Shown here piece after piece: positions 44,219 to 55,292 of a stretch of DNA of 64,000 bases. How positions within the stretch are numbered: position 1 is the first letter of the stretch; each line of letters begins with the position of its first letter. The notes under the pieces are model-generated. The model made no database searches and had not been told where the DNA came from. It worked only from the letters and a program-made list of their open reading frames with translations. The DNA comes from Alistipes sp. UBA934 (GTDB taxonomy: Bacteria > Bacteroidota > Bacteroidia > Bacteroidales > Rikenellaceae): contig DBDK01000007.1 in the NCBI GenBank assembly GCA_002293535.1, positions 37,957 to 101,956 on the forward strand. Reading direction: 5' to 3'. A program made the position numbers and the translations under genes.

Positions 44219-45541
44219 TCAGGTATTACGACGTATTTCTAATAGCGACTCCTCTCTGGGACGATCGAGCGTTTGTTCCTGAACCTGACGGCTAACCCCA
44301 AGCATCATACCCAATGCAAGCGACAGGAACAATTCCGACGAACCACCCTTGGAAATGAGCGGAAGCGTGAGCCCGGTGGAAGGCAGCAAATTGGTTGAAA
44401 CCATCATATTAGCCATCGCCTGAAGCGTGATCAGCAAACCCAATCCGAGAACAAGAAGGCTGGGGAATGCCGTGCCGCACTTACGGAAAATGAGGATAGC
44501 CCGAAAAAATATCCACAAATATAACAACAGAACTCCAAGTCCACCCAAAATCGCACCATACTCCTCGATGATGAACGCATAAGCATAGTCGCTTTCGGCC
44601 AACGGAAGGTTCTCGCGCTGAATGCTTTCGCCGGCACCACGACCGGTCAAGCCACCGGCAGCAATCGCGATCTTGGCCTGTTCGACCTGATAGGAATCCC
44701 CCGTGGTGTCTGAGTCGCCGCCGGCAAAGTTCTCGACCCGACTGATCCAAGTGCTCATTCGTTGAGGAGGCTTGCCGATCGCGTACAAAGAACCGATACC
44801 GAGAGCAGCTAATATGCTGAGAATAAGCACGAACTTGGCCAATTCATAAACACTGACGCGACCGATGAAAAGCATCACAAAACAAGTGCCGAAAAGGATT
44901 AGCGCGGTGGAGAGGTTGGTGGGGAAGATAACGGCGCACGAAACGATGATGGGCCCCAGAAGCGGGAGAGTGGTCTCGGTCAGGGTTCGAGCGCCATTTT
45001 CGGCACGGAATCTACGTGGAGAAAGCGGAGGGATGATAACCTGAGAGGCGATGGTTTTCTGGCGTCGGGCAAGCTCGCGGGCAACCACCATAACAGTCGC
45101 GACCTTCAGGAAGTCGGACGGTTGGAACGTGAAATTTATAACCGGAACCCGGATCCAACGAGGAGCATCGGGAGCATCGGGATTGACCTCGCCGATGAAA
45201 TAGACCATCAGCGTGAAAACCAGCGCCATAGCATAAGCAGCCCAAACGACTCGACCATAAAACTGGTAATTGACCTTGTGGACGGCATAGATTACAACGA
45301 GCCCCATCACGACGATAACGAACTGACGCACAAGCACTCCGAAGTGGTTACCCCCAGACCCGGTATTAAAGGTAGAAGCGCCGGTGGATGAGTAGACCAC
45401 AAGCAACGAGACGATAGCGAGGATGATCGCGATGATCCAAAGCGTGACGTCGCCGCCGGGACGAAGTCGGAACGGCGGCAACGGCTGTGGCGATTTCGGG
45501 CTACGCGAAACGTCGATTAATTTTTCTGATTCTTGATCCAT
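44219..45541 (-). CDS. ftsW: peptidoglycan polymerase FtsW
   Basis: SEDS-family glycosyltransferase working with FtsI at the septum; about 440 residues with ten predicted membrane helices. FQPSDFLKVATVMVVARELARR and the C-terminal LPLISKGGSSELFLSLALGMML are characteristic. The loop after ARRQKTI contains roughly 16 residues (PLSPRRFRAENGARTLTE) more than I expect. ATG 45541 lies within the end of murD (25-base overlap); a start 19 codons further upstream is possible but less likely. Confidence 0.93.
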   Translation of the reverse strand: MDQESEKLIDVSRSPKSPQPLPPFRLRPGGDVTLWIIAIILAIVSLLVVYSSTGASTFNTGSGGNHFGVLVRQFVIVVMGLVVIYAVHKVNYQFYGRVVWAAYAMALVFTLMVYFIGEVNPDAPDAPRWIRVPVINFTFQPSDFLKVATVMVVARELARRQKTIASQVIIPPLSPRRFRAENGARTLTETTLPLLGPIIVSCAVIFPTNLSTALILFGTCFVMLFIGRVSVYELAKFVLILSILAALGIGSLYAIGKPPQRMSTWISRVENFAGGDSDTTGDSYQVEQAKIAIAAGGLTGRGAGESIQRENLPLAESDYAYAFIIEEYGAILGGLGVLLLYLWIFFRAILIFRKCGTAFPSLLVLGLGLLITLQAMANMMVSTNLLPSTGLTLPLISKGGSSELFLSLALGMMLGVSRQVQEQTLDRPREESLLEIRRNT

Positions 45542-46746
45542 TGAGAGAACTGTTTTCCGCGGTCTTCGTAATTTTTGAACAAATCGAAGCTGGCGCAAGC
45601 GGGTGAAAGCAACACAACGTCGCCGGGCCGGGCGAGTTTACGGGCGCGAGTCAGGGCGTCATCCAACGACGAAGTGGAGTGGATCTCATCGATGCGGCCC
45701 CGAAACGAATGGACAAGTTTTTCGTTATTAAGTCCCATACACACAAGTGCCCGAATGTTGGGAGTAAATTGATACAGAGGTTCATAGTCGTTACCCTTGT
45801 CGGTGCCGCCGGCAATCCAAATTACCGGTTTTTTCATTCGCTCGAAAGCGAAACGAACGGAATCGACATTCGTGGCCTTGGAGTCGTTGATCCACTCGAC
45901 GCCATCGAACTCGCCGAGCGACTGGAGGCGGTGTTCCGGGGTCTTGAAATTCTTGATGGTCTTTGCGATAGATTCTTCGGGAACGCCGGCCGCAAGAGCC
46001 GCGAGGGAGGCCGCCTGGAAATTGTCAGAACCTGAAAACGAGAGCCTCAACGTCGGGAGCTCGTGTTGTGTGAGCATCCGGGCGGTCACCGGGTCGTCGG
46101 CGCAATATATAAAGGTGTCATTGGGACGCTGGTTACGGGTAATCTGCATCTTGGAGGCTGCATAGAGTTCCAACGAATAGTTATAGCGGTCGAGGTGGTC
46201 GGGCGTGATGTTGAGCAAAACGGCGATGTCGGCGCGGAAATCTTTCATCCCGTCGAGCTGGAAACTGCTGAGTTCCAACACATACCAATCACGGTCGGTG
46301 GTGGCTACCTGAAGAGCGAAACTCTCGCCGATGTTACCGCCGAGGCCGACGTTGAATCCAGCATCGAGCAACATTTGGTAGGTGAGGGTCGTAGTGGTAG
46401 TTTTGCCGTTTGAACCTGTGATACAGATCGTTCGGGCGTCGGTATAGCGGCCTGCGAATTCGATTTCGGAGATGACCGGGATGTTTTTATCCAGCAGGGA
46501 TTTAACGATCGGCGCCTTGTCCGGGATGCCGGGAGATTTGATGACCTCGCTGGCTGTGAGTATTTTAGCCTCAGTGTGGCCGCCCTCCTCGAAAAGGATG
46601 TTGTGGGCTGTGAGAGTCGCGCGATTTTCGGTGCTGAGAGAGCCGGAGTCGGAAAGAAAGACGTCCAAGCCCTTTTTTTGAGCAAGAATGGCCGAGCCAA
46701 TGCCGCTGATGCCGCCACCCAAAATGACTATGTGTTTCGACTTCAT
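45517..46746 (-). CDS. murD: UDP-N-acetylmuramoylalanine--D-glutamate ligase
   Basis: Adds D-glutamate to UDP-MurNAc-Ala. The 409 residues show HIVILGGGISGIGSAILA at the start, the ATP motif ITGSNGKTTTT near residue 112, NITPDHLDRY, and EWINDSKATNVDS in the C-terminal domain. It overlaps mraY as ATGA. Confidence 0.96.
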   Translation of the reverse strand: MKSKHIVILGGGISGIGSAILAQKKGLDVFLSDSGSLSTENRATLTAHNILFEEGGHTEAKILTASEVIKSPGIPDKAPIVKSLLDKNIPVISEIEFAGRYTDARTICITGSNGKTTTTTLTYQMLLDAGFNVGLGGNIGESFALQVATTDRDWYVLELSSFQLDGMKDFRADIAVLLNITPDHLDRYNYSLELYAASKMQITRNQRPNDTFIYCADDPVTARMLTQHELPTLRLSFSGSDNFQAASLAALAAGVPEESIAKTIKNFKTPEHRLQSLGEFDGVEWINDSKATNVDSVRFAFERMKKPVIWIAGGTDKGNDYEPLYQFTPNIRALVCMGLNNEKLVHSFRGRIDEIHSTSSLDDALTRARKLARPGDVVLLSPACASFDLFKNYEDRGKQFSQWIKNQKN

Positions 46747-47925
46747 CGTACCTTAAGAGTGGTTAAAGTGATGGCTGCCAAGAGGATGGAGAGAATGACG
46801 AACCGGATGACGATCTTGGATTCGTGGAAACCTTTCAGCTGATAATGGTGATGGAGTGGCGACATAAGGAACACGCGCCGACCCTCGCCATAACGTTTTT
46901 TGGTGATCTTGAACCAGACGCGCTGGATGATAACAGATCCGGTTTCAAGAACATACACGCCACACATCACGGGGAGGAGCAACTCCTTGCGGATCATCAG
47001 AGCCATAACGGCGATAACACCTCCGATGGCCAAACTACCCGTGTCTCCCATAAAAACCTGCGCCGGATAGCCGTTATACCACATAAAACCAATGAGCGCC
47101 CCGGCCATAGCGGCAGCAAAAACAAGCAACTCGCCGGTACCGGGGATATACATAATATTCAGATAATCAGCATAAATAATGTTACCGGAAAGATAGGCGA
47201 AGATGCCCAGCACGACGACTATGGGGATAGCAACGCCGGTGTTGAGCCCGTCGAGTCCGTCAGTGAGATTCGCCCCGTTGGAAACCCCCGTGATGATTAG
47301 AATCGCCCAAACGATGTAAAGCACCCAGGTGAGAGGCCCGTTGTGACCCTTCTCGCCGGTGAAGACACCATAGTCGAGCTCGACATCTTTAGCAAAAGGG
47401 ACGGTGGTGGAAGTTGTTTTGACGGTTGCATCGGCAATGGGGCGATCGGTGTGCTGAACCTCCTGTACGACGATTTGAGGAGAAAGCCACATAACCGTGC
47501 CGACGATGATGCCGAGGCCTACCTGACCTACGATCTTGAACTTACCGTCGAGGCCCTGTTTGCGGTGGCGAAAAACCTTGATGTAGTCATCCAAAAAACC
47601 TATGAAACCGAGCCAAACGGTGGAAATGACGAGTAGCTGGACGTAAATATTGGTGAGATCGGCAAGCAGGAGCATCGGGATGAGGATCGCGCCGAGGATA
47701 ATGAGGCCGCCCATAGTGGGAGTGCCCTTCTTGGCAGCCTGCCCTTCGAGCCCAAGGTCGCGGATGGATTCACCTATCTGCTTGCGTTTGAGCAGCTTGA
47801 TGATCATACCGCCGAAGACCATAGCGATCAGAAGCGCAAGGATGATCGCCGCGGCGCCGCGAAAAGTGAGGTACTGAAAGATGCCCGCGCCGGGTACGTC
47901 GAGCTGGGCGAGGTAACGGGAAAGA

Positions 47926-47936
<11 letters not shown>
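46743..47936 (-). CDS. mraY: phospho-MurNAc-pentapeptide translocase
   Basis: Makes lipid I by transferring phospho-MurNAc-pentapeptide to undecaprenyl phosphate. The 397 residues span about ten membrane helices; signature motifs are KKGTPTMGGL, FLDDYIKV (catalytic aspartates), NGANLTDGLDGLNTG and FMGDTGSLAIGG, and the histidine-rich MSPLHHHYQLKGFHE. It overlaps murE by 11 bases. Confidence 0.97.
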
Positions 47937-49373
<1,437 letters not shown>

Positions 49374-49377
<4 letters not shown>

Positions 49378-51329
49378 AGTGTATGGTTTTTTGCGGAATC
49401 CAGGCGCCTCATAAAATCGCGTTCGCCCTGACGGGTGGCCACCAGAGGAGTCTGCCAATCGTGGTGAGTCACATAGACCCGATCGGCAACAGCTTTGAAA
49501 ACGGGACCGGCCAGCGATGAGCCGTAAAACACGTCGCCATAAGCGTTATAACGAGTCCAAATAGAAACGATACAACTGTATTTGGGTGCGTCGGCGGGAA
49601 AATAACCGACCATCGTGGCCATATAGATCTGCCCGGAACCCTCGCCGAGATAGCGTCCGCCGGTGAGTTGCTGAGCGGTACCGGTCTTGGCGGCAACCTT
49701 ATAATAAGGATTACGGAGAACCCCGGCCGTGCCCTCCTCGACAACACCTTCGAGACTGGCGCGGACAGCATCGATAGTGCGCGAAGGAGCGATGGAAGCG
49801 TTGATAACCTGAGGTTCAAACTGCTGGACAGGAACGCCATCGGCCGAGAGTTCGCGAATGAGCATCGGGCGCATCATCTTACCGTTGTTAGCCACGGCAT
49901 TATAGAGAGTGAGCGTGTGTAAAGGACTGATCTCGAAGCCGTAACCGTGTGACATATAAGAAATTGAATTCGAGTGCCAGGTGCCACTCTTAATGGCTTC
50001 GGGAGTGGGTTTGTGGAAATTGGGGATCGCTTCGCCGATGAGGCCGGTGTCGAGCGGACGGTCGAATCCAAGAGCGGCAATGTAATCTACATACTCTTTC
50101 TCCTTACCGCGCTCCTTGAATCGACGCTCTACAGCTTGAACGAAACCGACGTTGGAGGAAGTCTCGAAAACACGACGAAGAGTGATACGGGGTGATTCGG
50201 GAGAGTGGTCGTCACGGAAAGTGGCGCGGCGAAGTTCCAGACGGCCGGAGCCAACATCCACAAGATCATCGAGATGCATACCGTCGTCGAGCAGGGCGAG
50301 CAGGGACGCGAGTTTGAAAGTAGAGCCAGGTTCGTCGCGACCACCGATAGCATAGTTACTCGTTTCGCGGCATCCGTCGCCAAGCCGTTCGAGATTGGCT
50401 ATGGCCTTGATCTCGCCGGTAGCGACCTCCATCAACACGACGGTACCGCGAAGGGCACCGTGTTTGAGGATCTGCCGGGCGAGCATAGACGAGGCAACAT
50501 CCTGAAAATCCATATCGAGAGTAGTGGTGACGTCCAATCCATCGATGGGCTCTACGTTAAGCGGACTTTCGACGGGAGTGGAGAAGCGCGAGGTTTGTTT
50601 TTGCATCATTTGCCAACCGGCCTTACCTTTGAGTCGGTCGTTGAGTGAAAATTCGATGCCATATAGCCCACGCTCGGAGAGCATCAACTGGGGACGCTGT
50701 TTGGAAGAGTCGCGGTGGGGAGTGAGCAAAGTGTCATAAACAGAGCGAGTTGTACCCAACGTGCGCTCGGCAAGGAGACCGAAAGGATGCTCGCGGTGAT
50801 AGACCCTTTCGAGCGAAAGGCCGCCGAATCCGGGGCGAAGATTCAGAAGTGGGAAAGTCCGAACCCGCTGGAGTTCATCGACGCTGATGAGACGAGGGTT
50901 GAGGCGGCGGTAACCACGGGTAGCACGGTTGTTAAAACCCTCTTGTAACAAGGCGCGATAATGAGTGGGAGAACGATCGCCGAAAAGGGCGGAAAGGCTG
51001 TCGGCCAGGCCATTGACCCCGGCATTGAAGCGCCGCGGAGTGAGCGAATCGACCCCGAAATCCATCCCTAAGTAGTACATCGTGACGGAGGTGGCGAGAA
51101 GGCTGCCGTCCGAAGCGAAAATCTGGCCCCGTTGGCCGTCGATCCGTTCAGGGAAAAACGTCCGCTCCTCGGCCTTTTCCCTTAACCGAGCGCCTTCAGG
51201 ACTGTATTGGAGGTACAAAATGCGAGCGAAAATGGCAAACCCCACGAGCAAAAACACCACATAGAGGAGCTTCACGCGAAGCATTATCTCGCGTTTAATG
51301 TGTTGCTCTTTTGGAATGCGAGGACTCAT
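49374..51329 (-). CDS. ftsI: septal penicillin-binding protein (class B transpeptidase)
   Basis: Crosslinks septal peptidoglycan together with FtsW. 651 residues: an N-terminal membrane anchor (about 16-38), the dimerisation domain, and the transpeptidase domain with GSTFKLAS (active-site serine), SSNVGF (SxN) and KTGTAQQ (KTG). No PASTA domain is evident at the C-terminus. It overlaps ftsL as ATGA and murE as ATGA. Confidence 0.95.
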
Positions 51330-51697
51330 CGTTCAGAAACAGTTTTAACGGGATGAGGGAATTCTTTAAGAGGTATATTGTTGGCCTCAAGGCGCTTAAC
51401 TATCTCGCTACGACGAGTCTCGCGAGCCACGCGGGCGGTGGAGTGGACAGCTTCGATATCAAGCCTACGAACTTCGGCCTCAAGGGTCTGGCGTTCGAGG
51501 TGAAGCTTCTGGAGGTGGAAAGTGTGGGCGATGTAAAGCACGAGAATGACAGCTAATCCTGTGAGATATGGCCACATACGGCGCATCCATTCGCTGGACA
51601 ATACGCTGCCCGAAAATACCGACCCTACCTTGCGACGACGCTCGGCTGCACGAGTGCGACGAATCGCACGACGACCCTCTCTGCTCAATCTTTCCAT
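51326..51697 (-). CDS. ftsL: FtsL-like cell division protein
   Basis: 123 residues: a basic cytoplasmic N-terminus, one membrane helix (about 44-62: YLTGLAVILVLYIAHTF) and a heptad-rich periplasmic coiled coil (LQKLHLERQTLEAEVRRLDIE). FtsL sequences are poorly conserved, so the call rests on topology and its position between rsmH and ftsI. The N-terminus overlaps rsmH by 13 bases. Confidence 0.85.
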   Translation of the reverse strand: MERLSREGRRAIRRTRAAERRRKVGSVFSGSVLSSEWMRRMWPYLTGLAVILVLYIAHTFHLQKLHLERQTLEAEVRRLDIEAVHSTARVARETRRSEIVKRLEANNIPLKEFPHPVKTVSER

Positions 51698-52593
51698 CGT
51701 GCTGCTGCTCTGAGTTTTGCGCTACGACTGCGCGGATTTTTTTGTATTTCTTCTTCGGTCGGTACGATCGCCTTGCGGGTTATGACTTCAAACGGAGTTT
51801 CGATGTGGCCGAAGAAATCTTTCTGAACGATGCCCTCGAAATTACCGGTCTTGAGGAAATTTTTGGCGAGGCGATCCTCCAGCGAATGGTACGAAATTAC
51901 GACAAGTCGGCCACCCGGTTTGAGAACTTTAAGACTCTGAGAAAGAGCCATTTTCAGTGCTTCCATCTCGCCGTTTACCTCGATGCGAAGGGCCTGGAAA
52001 AGGCGCGAAAAGTAGCGGTTCTCGTCACTCTTAGGAACGAGAGGACGGATGATCTCGGTAAGTTCGAGTGTGGTCTGGATAGGCGAATTGCGGCGCGCCT
52101 CGACGATACGACCGGCGATCTTGTGGGGCAACGGAAGCTCGCCATAGTCGCGAAAAATGGCAATCAAGCGAGCCGGATCATAAGTGTTTACAATGTGTGC
52201 CGCGTTCAAGTGTCCTCGCTGATTCATACGCATATCGAGGGGTGCATCCGCCCGGAACGAAAACCCACGCTCGGCGCTGTCGAAATGATGCGACGAAACC
52301 CCCAAGTCGGCGAGAATACCATCGACCTGACGAACGCCATACTCGCGAAGAAGGCCGCGCATAAACCGGAAATTACCCTCGATGAACTGAAAACGGGCGT
52401 CTTGCGGAGCATTTGCCCTGGCCTCGGAATCCTGATCGAATCCGAAAAGACGACCTTGCGGAGAGAGTCTTTCGAGAATCGCGCGAGAATGGCCGCCGCC
52501 GCCGAAAGTGAGATCGACGTACGTTCCATCTGCCTGAATGTCAATCAATTCAAGCGATTCGGAAAGCAACACGGGCGTGTGGTAAAATTCCAT
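51685..52593 (-). CDS. rsmH: 16S rRNA (cytosine1402-N4)-methyltransferase
   Basis: Methylates C1402 of 16S rRNA near the P site. About 302 residues starting MEFYHTPVLL, with the SAM motif DLTFGGGGHSRAIL, GILADLGVSSHHFD, and LKPGGRLVVISYHSLEDRLAKNF. It is the first gene of the division cluster here. mraZ, which normally precedes it, is absent: the next gene upstream is on the opposite strand only 62 bases away. Confidence 0.96.
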   Translation of the reverse strand: MEFYHTPVLLSESLELIDIQADGTYVDLTFGGGGHSRAILERLSPQGRLFGFDQDSEARANAPQDARFQFIEGNFRFMRGLLREYGVRQVDGILADLGVSSHHFDSAERGFSFRADAPLDMRMNQRGHLNAAHIVNTYDPARLIAIFRDYGELPLPHKIAGRIVEARRNSPIQTTLELTEIIRPLVPKSDENRYFSRLFQALRIEVNGEMEALKMALSQSLKVLKPGGRLVVISYHSLEDRLAKNFLKTGNFEGIVQKDFFGHIETPFEVITRKAIVPTEEEIQKNPRSRSAKLRAAARWKD

Positions 52594-52600
52594 AGGCAAA

Positions 52601-52645
52601 TTTGGTGTAAAGATAGCGAAAATTTCACTAAATTTGGACAAATTT
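52601..52645. promoter_or_regulatory. divergent promoter region, rsmH (dcw cluster) / acyltransferase
   Basis: The minus-strand box TATCTTTA (52608-52615, one mismatch) points to rsmH and the dcw cluster. The plus-strand box TAAATTTG (52629-52636) points to the acyltransferase, with TTTG at 52601-52604. The boxes are 13 bases apart. AAATTTGGACAAATTT (52630-52645) covers the plus-strand box and is the exact reverse complement of a 16-mer at the promoter at 22600. Confidence 0.6.
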
Positions 52646-52655
52646 CTTGCGCAAT

Positions 52656-53471
52656 ATGACGAAAATATCTGTCGAAGGAGTACTGACCGCAAAGGCCCCG
52701 AAGCTGGCCCGACGAATACCGAAAGGGGTGGTGAGGTGGCTGGAGAGAACTATACGTCAGGATGAATTGAATCACGTATTAACTACCTATGCCACAGCGA
52801 CTCCAATGGAGTTTTTACGTGGCTTTTTTGACTACGCGGGGGTTTCGTACGAGGCCGTCGGGCTGGAGAAATTACCATTGGACGGACGATATATTTTTGC
52901 ATCTAACCACCCGTTTGGAGGGATGGACGGGATGATGCTCGCGGAGGTGATCGGCTCACGTTTCGGCGATGTGAGGGTGGTGGTGAACGATATTTTGATG
53001 TATCTGGAGCCACTGGTGCCGATTTTTGTGCCGGTAAATAAAAGTGGAGCGCAGGCAAAACGTAACGCGATAGCCCTGAACAAGGCATTCGAAGGGCCGA
53101 CGCCGGTGCTGACCTTTCCGGCGGGGCTGTGTTCGAGGCTTGTTCCGGGTTCGGGGGCTTCGGGCGTGGTGTGCGACATAGAATGGAGGCCCAATTTCAT
53201 TAAGCGGGCGCTGCAAACGGGGCGACAAATCGTGCCGGTGTATGTGGAAGGGAAACTTTCGAAGCGGTTTTACAGGTTGGCTAACTGGCGTAAGAGGCTG
53301 GGAGTCAAGGTAAATGTGGAACAACTGTTCCTGCCGGACGAAATGTTCCGCCAACGGGGAGGGCATTTTAAACTGATCTTTGGCAATCCGATAGATGTGA
53401 CGACAGATACTAAGCCGCAGGAAATCAAAGAGATAGTGTATCAACTAAGCGAGGAGCCAGCAGGGACATAA
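52656..53471 (+). CDS. glycerol-3-phosphate/lysophospholipid-type acyltransferase (hemolysin-like)
   Basis: About 271 residues of the PlsC superfamily, closest to the hemolysin-like branch of Bacteroidetes. The catalytic motif reads NHPFGGMDG (H-x5-D, as in that branch, rather than the usual H-x4-D), followed by FVPVNKSG and a late VPVYVEGKLSKRFYR segment. It might act in phospholipid or amino-acid lipid (glycine or ornithine lipid) synthesis; no N-acyltransferase partner is adjacent, so the substrate is open. The ATG at 52656 was preferred over a TTG three codons upstream. The 3' end overlaps the convergent gene by 47 bases. Confidence 0.8.
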   Translation: MTKISVEGVLTAKAPKLARRIPKGVVRWLERTIRQDELNHVLTTYATATPMEFLRGFFDYAGVSYEAVGLEKLPLDGRYIFASNHPFGGMDGMMLAEVIGSRFGDVRVVVNDILMYLEPLVPIFVPVNKSGAQAKRNAIALNKAFEGPTPVLTFPAGLCSRLVPGSGASGVVCDIEWRPNFIKRALQTGRQIVPVYVEGKLSKRFYRLANWRKRLGVKVNVEQLFLPDEMFRQRGGHFKLIFGNPIDVTTDTKPQEIKEIVYQLSEEPAGT

Positions 53472-54219
53472 ATTTGGCTCCATCGCACTCGGAAAGCGAC
53501 GTGATACCGGCCGCATCGGCGAAAAACAACTCGTCGAACGACGTGAGCTCGGAATGAAGGACAGGTTCTTCGCGGAGAGATAAATAATCTGAAGCCGAGG
53601 CGATTACGAGATTACGTTCGACACTGTCGATGGCACCGTCCAGCAGCGATGCCGTGAAAATAGTGCGGCCGCGAATGCCGAACAGGGGAGCATCGCCGCA
53701 AGAAACGAGCACCTTGCCTTCGCGTCTTATGGAGCGTGCCGAGCCGCCTTTTGCAGTGTCGGTCGTGCTGTGGATCGTGGCGATAGTGTCGAAAAGTGAG
53801 GTGGCAGAAAGTTGAAAACCAGTAGGAAAACTTGAGAAAGGTATTGAGTATTCGTAAGTTATGGCCATTGGACGGAGGCTCGAATGTGTGTAACCGGTAT
53901 CGAGCAATTGACGTTCTGGCGTGATGGTTATTTGGGGTTTGTCGTTGTTTGGGCCGTCCGGAGCGAGGCAGAAAAGCATCGTGGCGCTGCCTTTTGGAGT
54001 ATAGTGGGCGGCGCGGAGTTTTGCGGATATCTCGGCGGCGATTTTTGCTTCGTCGAGTGCGGGACGAGCACCGTAAATGTGATCGAAAGCGCGGGCTGCA
54101 ATGTCCAAATGCTCAGCGAAATGAAGAGGCTTACCGGCCAACGTATGTATACGCTGATAGACGAAATGCGCGGCGAGCGAGCAAGAAGGCGAGAAGCCGC
54201 CTGTGACAGGCCCCGTCAT
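53425..54219 (-). CDS. class IV aminotransferase-like protein, probably inactive
   Basis: 264 residues resembling branched-chain aminotransferase / aminodeoxychorismate lyase: FVYQRIHTLAGKPLHFAEHL near the start, GRTIFTASLLDGAIDSVERN and the late FDELFFADAAGITSL, all in the expected order. The PLP-binding lysine, normally about 28 residues before the GKVLVS-type strand, is not found: that region reads LSATSLFDT. It is therefore either a non-PLP relative or a degraded enzyme. Coupled to holA by ATGA. The true start is uncertain, as family members usually begin near the conserved RIH segment. Confidence 0.65.
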   Translation of the reverse strand: MTGPVTGGFSPSCSLAAHFVYQRIHTLAGKPLHFAEHLDIAARAFDHIYGARPALDEAKIAAEISAKLRAAHYTPKGSATMLFCLAPDGPNNDKPQITITPERQLLDTGYTHSSLRPMAITYEYSIPFSSFPTGFQLSATSLFDTIATIHSTTDTAKGGSARSIRREGKVLVSCGDAPLFGIRGRTIFTASLLDGAIDSVERNLVIASASDYLSLREEPVLHSELTSFDELFFADAAGITSLSECDGAKFMSLLAPRLVDTLSL

Positions 54220-55292
54220 CGTAGCGAGAACATTTTGAGCAGCAACTCGCGCAGCAACTCACCGTCGGAAGCACCGCCGCTGTTAAGACCCTTGCTCTTG
54301 GCGTCATACTCGCGAAGCAGACCCAATACCTTGAAAGTGATCTTGTTAGGCCACAGCGAAGCGACCTTTTTCAATTCTCCCACAAGGAACGGCGAAGGAA
54401 GACGAAGAATGCTCATCAATTCGACATCGGATGGCATAGGAATTCCTTTGTGGCGCGCTTGCCAGCTGCAATAATTGAGCACGAAAATCTCCTTGAACTG
54501 ACCGAAAAGCGCCAAAATAGACACTAAAAGCGGATGCTCTTTGGGATTACGGGCGAAGTTGTCGGCGATCATCAATGCACGACGCTCATCTCTGGTAGTC
54601 ACCGCTTTACATAGCTCAAAATTGTTGAAATCCTTGCTGAAACCGGTGTTGCGCTCGACATCTTCCGGCGTAAGTTTTTGTGTACCTTCGGGCAGCGCGA
54701 GAACAAGTTTATCGAGTTCGCTCGAAATCTTAGCCAGGTCAGTGCCGAGGTGCTCGGTAAGCATTTCAATTGCCTTAAGATCAGCCTTTAAACCACGTTT
54801 ACCAACAAGCGCAGTGAGCCAATCACGAATCTCATAGTCGCGCGGACGGGCGGACTCGAAAACTACCCCCTTGGCGCTTACGTGCTTGTAAAGAGCGGTA
54901 CGTTTATCGAGGTTTTTCTCCTTGTGACACAGCACTAAAATAGTTGAAGAAGAGGGATTTGCGGTATAAAGTTGCAGCTCCTCGATCTTACGAAGTTGCT
55001 GGGCCTCGCGAACGATAACGACCTGAAAGGCACCCATCATCGGCATTTGGCGCGCAGTATTTATGATTGCCCCGGTGTCAGAATCCTTGCCGTAAACTAT
55101 GGTGCGATTGAACGCCTTTTCGGCCTCGGAAAGAGTCTCTTCAGCAAGCATATCGGACAAAGCATCAATGAAATAACTCTCCTCGCCCATCAACAGATAG
55201 AGGGGGGCGAACTTCTTGTGCGAGATCTCTTTTTGAAGGGACTCGAACGCAGCTACGCTGTCGCGAAATTTTATTGTCGAACCCTTTGCCAT
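54216..55292 (-). CDS. holA: DNA polymerase III subunit delta
   Basis: Clamp-loader subunit that opens the beta sliding clamp. The 358 residues fit the family: KFAPLYLLMGEESYFIDAL at the start, a RecA-like first domain, then LTEHLGTDLAKISSELDKLVL and a C-terminal helical collar with NFARNPKEHPLLVSILALFGQF. It shares one base with the tilS stop (TGATG). Confidence 0.92.
   Translation of the reverse strand: MAKGSTIKFRDSVAAFESLQKEISHKKFAPLYLLMGEESYFIDALSDMLAEETLSEAEKAFNRTIVYGKDSDTGAIINTARQMPMMGAFQVVIVREAQQLRKIEELQLYTANPSSSTILVLCHKEKNLDKRTALYKHVSAKGVVFESARPRDYEIRDWLTALVGKRGLKADLKAIEMLTEHLGTDLAKISSELDKLVLALPEGTQKLTPEDVERNTGFSKDFNNFELCKAVTTRDERRALMIADNFARNPKEHPLLVSILALFGQFKEIFVLNYCSWQARHKGIPMPSDVELMSILRLPSPFLVGELKKVASLWPNKITFKVLGLLREYDAKSKGLNSGGASDGELLRELLLKMFSLR

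Noticed and set aside
44990..45006. 15-base match (GCGCCATTTTCGGCA) between ftsW and prmC (near 60027)
   Set aside because: About two such matches are expected by chance in 64 kb, and both encode A-E-N-G-A with common codons.
45462..45482. AGTCGGAACGGCGG near the start of ftsW, similar to the repeat
   Set aside because: It is not palindromic, is read in a different frame, and encodes an unremarkable proline-rich N-terminus.
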